6,818 nucleotides of DNA from Candidatus Sabulitectum sp. (GTDB taxonomy: Bacteria; Fermentibacterota; Fermentibacteria; Fermentibacterales; JCC-6). Every line of letters starts with the position of its first letter. The first letter of the stretch is position 1. The notes under the pieces were generated by a model. That model made no database searches. It was not told where the DNA came from and saw only the letters and a list, made by a program, of their open reading frames with translations. A program made the translations under genes and the position numbers. The stretch spans positions 6,146 through 12,963 of the forward strand of contig JAOZLN010000035.1 of NCBI GenBank assembly GCA_029934845.1. The letters are read 5' to 3'. This document shows positions 5,886 through 6,818 of this stretch, piece by piece.

Positions 5886-6554
5886 CTAATTAGATAACTC
5901 AAAGTTGTAACCCACCGAAGTCCACACACCAACGGCGACGCCGTTGTTCCGTGCAGGCGACCAGCGTGTATCCCACGCAGCCGACATGGCAGCCTGGTCG
6001 AGGCTTCCCACTCCGCTTGAGTTGTAAAGCTGAACATCAGCCACTGTACCGTCAGGCTTCACATAGATCCATACTGTAACACTACCCTCAACTCCAGCCA
6101 TGCTGGCCAGTTCCGGATATGCGGGAGCAGGCCTGTAGGTACAAACCGGAAGGTTCTCCACTGCCATGAAGCGCGGTGGTCCCATTTCGTCCGATTGCCC
6201 TGCATCAGCCAGCTCATCACTCTGATCTATGGTTAAAGCCTCTTCAAGACCTTCAGTGTCTTCGCTGAGTGACAGCGTGATGTCCAGTTCTTCAATTATT
6301 TCTTCCGTCTCATCCTGCAATTCTTCCTGCTCTTCTTCTACTTCTTCTTCCTGCTCTTCAACATCATCGTCAAAGGCGATATCAGCCTCTACGGCTTCCA
6401 TCTGGGAATCTGAAGTTCGAGTAGACAGCCTGCCCAGTTCACTGGCAGGAATAAACTCGAAGAAGATGATCAGAAACGCAAGAGCAACAACAATACCCCA
6501 CTCAAAACCTCGTGCGGACTTTTCCCTGCTCTCTATGTCGGCGCTTGTAGCCAT
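5886..6554 (-). CDS. TonB-family energy transducer with glutamate-rich periplasmic spacer
   Basis: 222 residues. A short N-terminal cytoplasmic part is followed by one membrane helix at about residues 20-37 (GIVVALAFLIIFFEFIP), an acidic low-complexity spacer (about 57-120, with runs of Glu and Asp), and a C-terminal TonB domain at about 143-220: PAYPELASMAGVEGSVTVW, YVKPDGTVADVQL, then DQAAMSAAWDTRWSPARNNG and a final beta strand VGVWTSVGYNFEL. TonB proteins sit in the inner membrane and contact outer-membrane partners, using energy from an ExbB-ExbD channel; the ExbD-like gene just upstream fits. What is odd is the spacer: canonical TonB spans the periplasm with Pro-Lys/Pro-Glu repeats, but here prolines are almost absent and acidic residues dominate, possibly forming a helix or coiled coil. 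No TonB-dependent receptor is in the window, so the partner is unknown. The start is fixed by the perfect ribosome binding site. Confidence 0.88.
   Translation of the reverse strand: MATSADIESREKSARGFEWGIVVALAFLIIFFEFIPASELGRLSTRTSDSQMEAVEADIAFDDDVEEQEEEVEEEQEELQDETEEIIEELDITLSLSEDTEGLEEALTIDQSDELADAGQSDEMGPPRFMAVENLPVCTYRPAPAYPELASMAGVEGSVTVWIYVKPDGTVADVQLYNSSGVGSLDQAAMSAAWDTRWSPARNNGVAVGVWTSVGYNFELSN
5930..5946. repeat. 17-nt palindrome near the 3' end of the tonB-like gene
   Basis: CAACGGCG and CGCCGTTG flank a single central base. It lies about 45 nt before the TonB stop, over the codons for NNGVAV. In RNA it could form a 6-7 bp GC-rich stem with a 3-5 nt loop. Together with the hairpin at 5861-5884 it makes the tonB 3' end structured. 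Confidence 0.35.
6321..6359 (-). repeat. In-frame 15-nt direct repeat in the TonB acidic spacer
   Basis: The 15-nt word ttcttcctgctcttc (plus strand) occurs at 6321-6335 and again at 6345-6359, 24 nt apart, which is eight codons. It encodes two copies of the EEQEE segment within a run of GAA/GAG codons. This looks like a slippage-prone, frame-preserving expansion of the acidic spacer. Confidence 0.75.
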
Positions 6555-6556
6555 CT

Positions 6557-6564
6557 CACCTCCT
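6557..6564 (-). promoter_or_regulatory. Ribosome binding site of the tonB-like gene
   Basis: AGGAGGTG lies directly between the exbD-like stop (TAG, 6565-6567) and the ATG at 6554, with 4 nt between AGGAGG and the start. It is a full match to the anti-Shine-Dalgarno sequence and fixes the start. Its position just after the preceding stop suggests translational coupling. Confidence 0.8.
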
Positions 6565-6818
6565 CTATATTCCTGTGCTCAATTCCTGAGCGTTAAACTG
6601 AATGCTGTACAACTCCTCGAAACGAAGAGCCGCAAAAAGATCGACCATAGCTCTCATTGGAACACGAGTGTCCGCATTAAGAACTATGACATCAAGGTGC
6701 TTGTTCTGTTCACGCCAGAATTTATCTGCAAGATTCTTCAGCTGCACTGCAACCTGATCAATAGGCAGGTCGTAGTCGCCGATTCTTGCAATAACCTCAC
6801 TCTGGCTGTCTCCGGGGA
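6565..6818 (-). CDS. ExbD/TolR-family biopolymer transport protein, C-terminal part (5' end outside window)
   Basis: Only the last 83 residues are visible; the frame stays open to the window edge, so the start and the expected single membrane helix lie outside. The visible part matches the periplasmic domain of ExbD/TolR: a SEVIARIGDYDLPIDQV stretch, a helix (QLKNLADKFWREQ), then a strand DVIVLNADTRVP followed by MRAMVDLFAALRFEEL and YSIQFNAQ, which corresponds to the family pattern of a 'I.AD..v.y..vv.vmd.lr..gi..v.l.t' end. ExbD proteins are usually about 130-140 residues, so roughly 50 are missing. Family members pair with an ExbB/TolQ/MotA-type channel to couple proton flow to a periplasmic partner; the TonB-family gene starting 10 nt downstream favours ExbD over TolR. 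A GTG inside the frame at 6745-6747 is an internal valine, not a start, because coding similarity continues upstream of it. Ends in TAG. Confidence 0.85.
   Translation of the reverse strand, partial: PGDSQSEVIARIGDYDLPIDQVAVQLKNLADKFWREQNKHLDVIVLNADTRVPMRAMVDLFAALRFEELYSIQFNAQELSTGI

Noticed and set aside
5795..6037. An 81-residue upstream extension of the cargo protein, open in frame and with further ATGs near 5875 and 5869
   Set aside because: It overlaps the tonB-like gene in another frame, has no strong ribosome site, and would bury the signal peptide inside the protein; the ATG at 5794 has a perfect site and begins the signal peptide.

Overview
The window is a single tightly packed block of genes, all on the minus strand, so it reads from the high-coordinate end to the low-coordinate end. 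In transcription order it holds: the 3' part of an ExbD/TolR-family gene (cut by the window edge), a TonB-family gene, a large secreted protein of 750 residues with a C-terminal domain of the type IX secretion (T9SS) sorting kind, a PorV/PorQ-like outer-membrane barrel gene, and two adjacent genes for secreted GWxTD-domain proteins. No RNA genes, mobile elements, CRISPR arrays or plus-strand genes are supported.

The gene set points to a Gram-negative bacterium with an outer membrane, probably from the FCB superphylum or one of the candidate phyla near it. The reasons are the PorV-like protein, a cargo ending in a FlgD-like sorting domain with the 'VVPNPY' and 'WDL..RN.Q.V..GLY.YRVE' patterns, and GWxTD proteins, which are common in such lineages. 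The exact phylum cannot be settled from the sequence alone. Base composition looks even across the window, with no sign of a recent insertion.

Layout: 6565-6818 partial exbD-like; 5886-6554 tonB-like, starting 10 nt after it; a 91-nt gap (5795-5885) with a hairpin just after the tonB stop; 3542-5794 cargo gene with a perfect AGGAGGTG ribosome binding site; 14-nt gap; 2550-3527 PorV-like gene; 53-nt gap with a second hairpin; 1342-2496 first GWxTD gene; 23-1345 second GWxTD gene, overlapping the first by an ATGA stop/start. This spacing suggests one operon whose promoter lies upstream of the window. I see no convincing promoter or intrinsic terminator inside it.

How it may work together (inference): ExbD and TonB would carry inner-membrane proton-motive energy across the periplasm, the PorV-like barrel would serve the export or anchoring of the large cargo, and the two GWxTD proteins would be periplasmic or surface-exposed partners of unknown function. 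The points most worth attention are the joining of a TonB/ExbD energy module to a PorV/sorting-domain pair, a TonB whose periplasmic spacer is glutamate-rich rather than proline-rich, the complementary loss of motifs in the two GWxTD proteins, and a perfect 20-bp palindrome near the start of the cargo gene.
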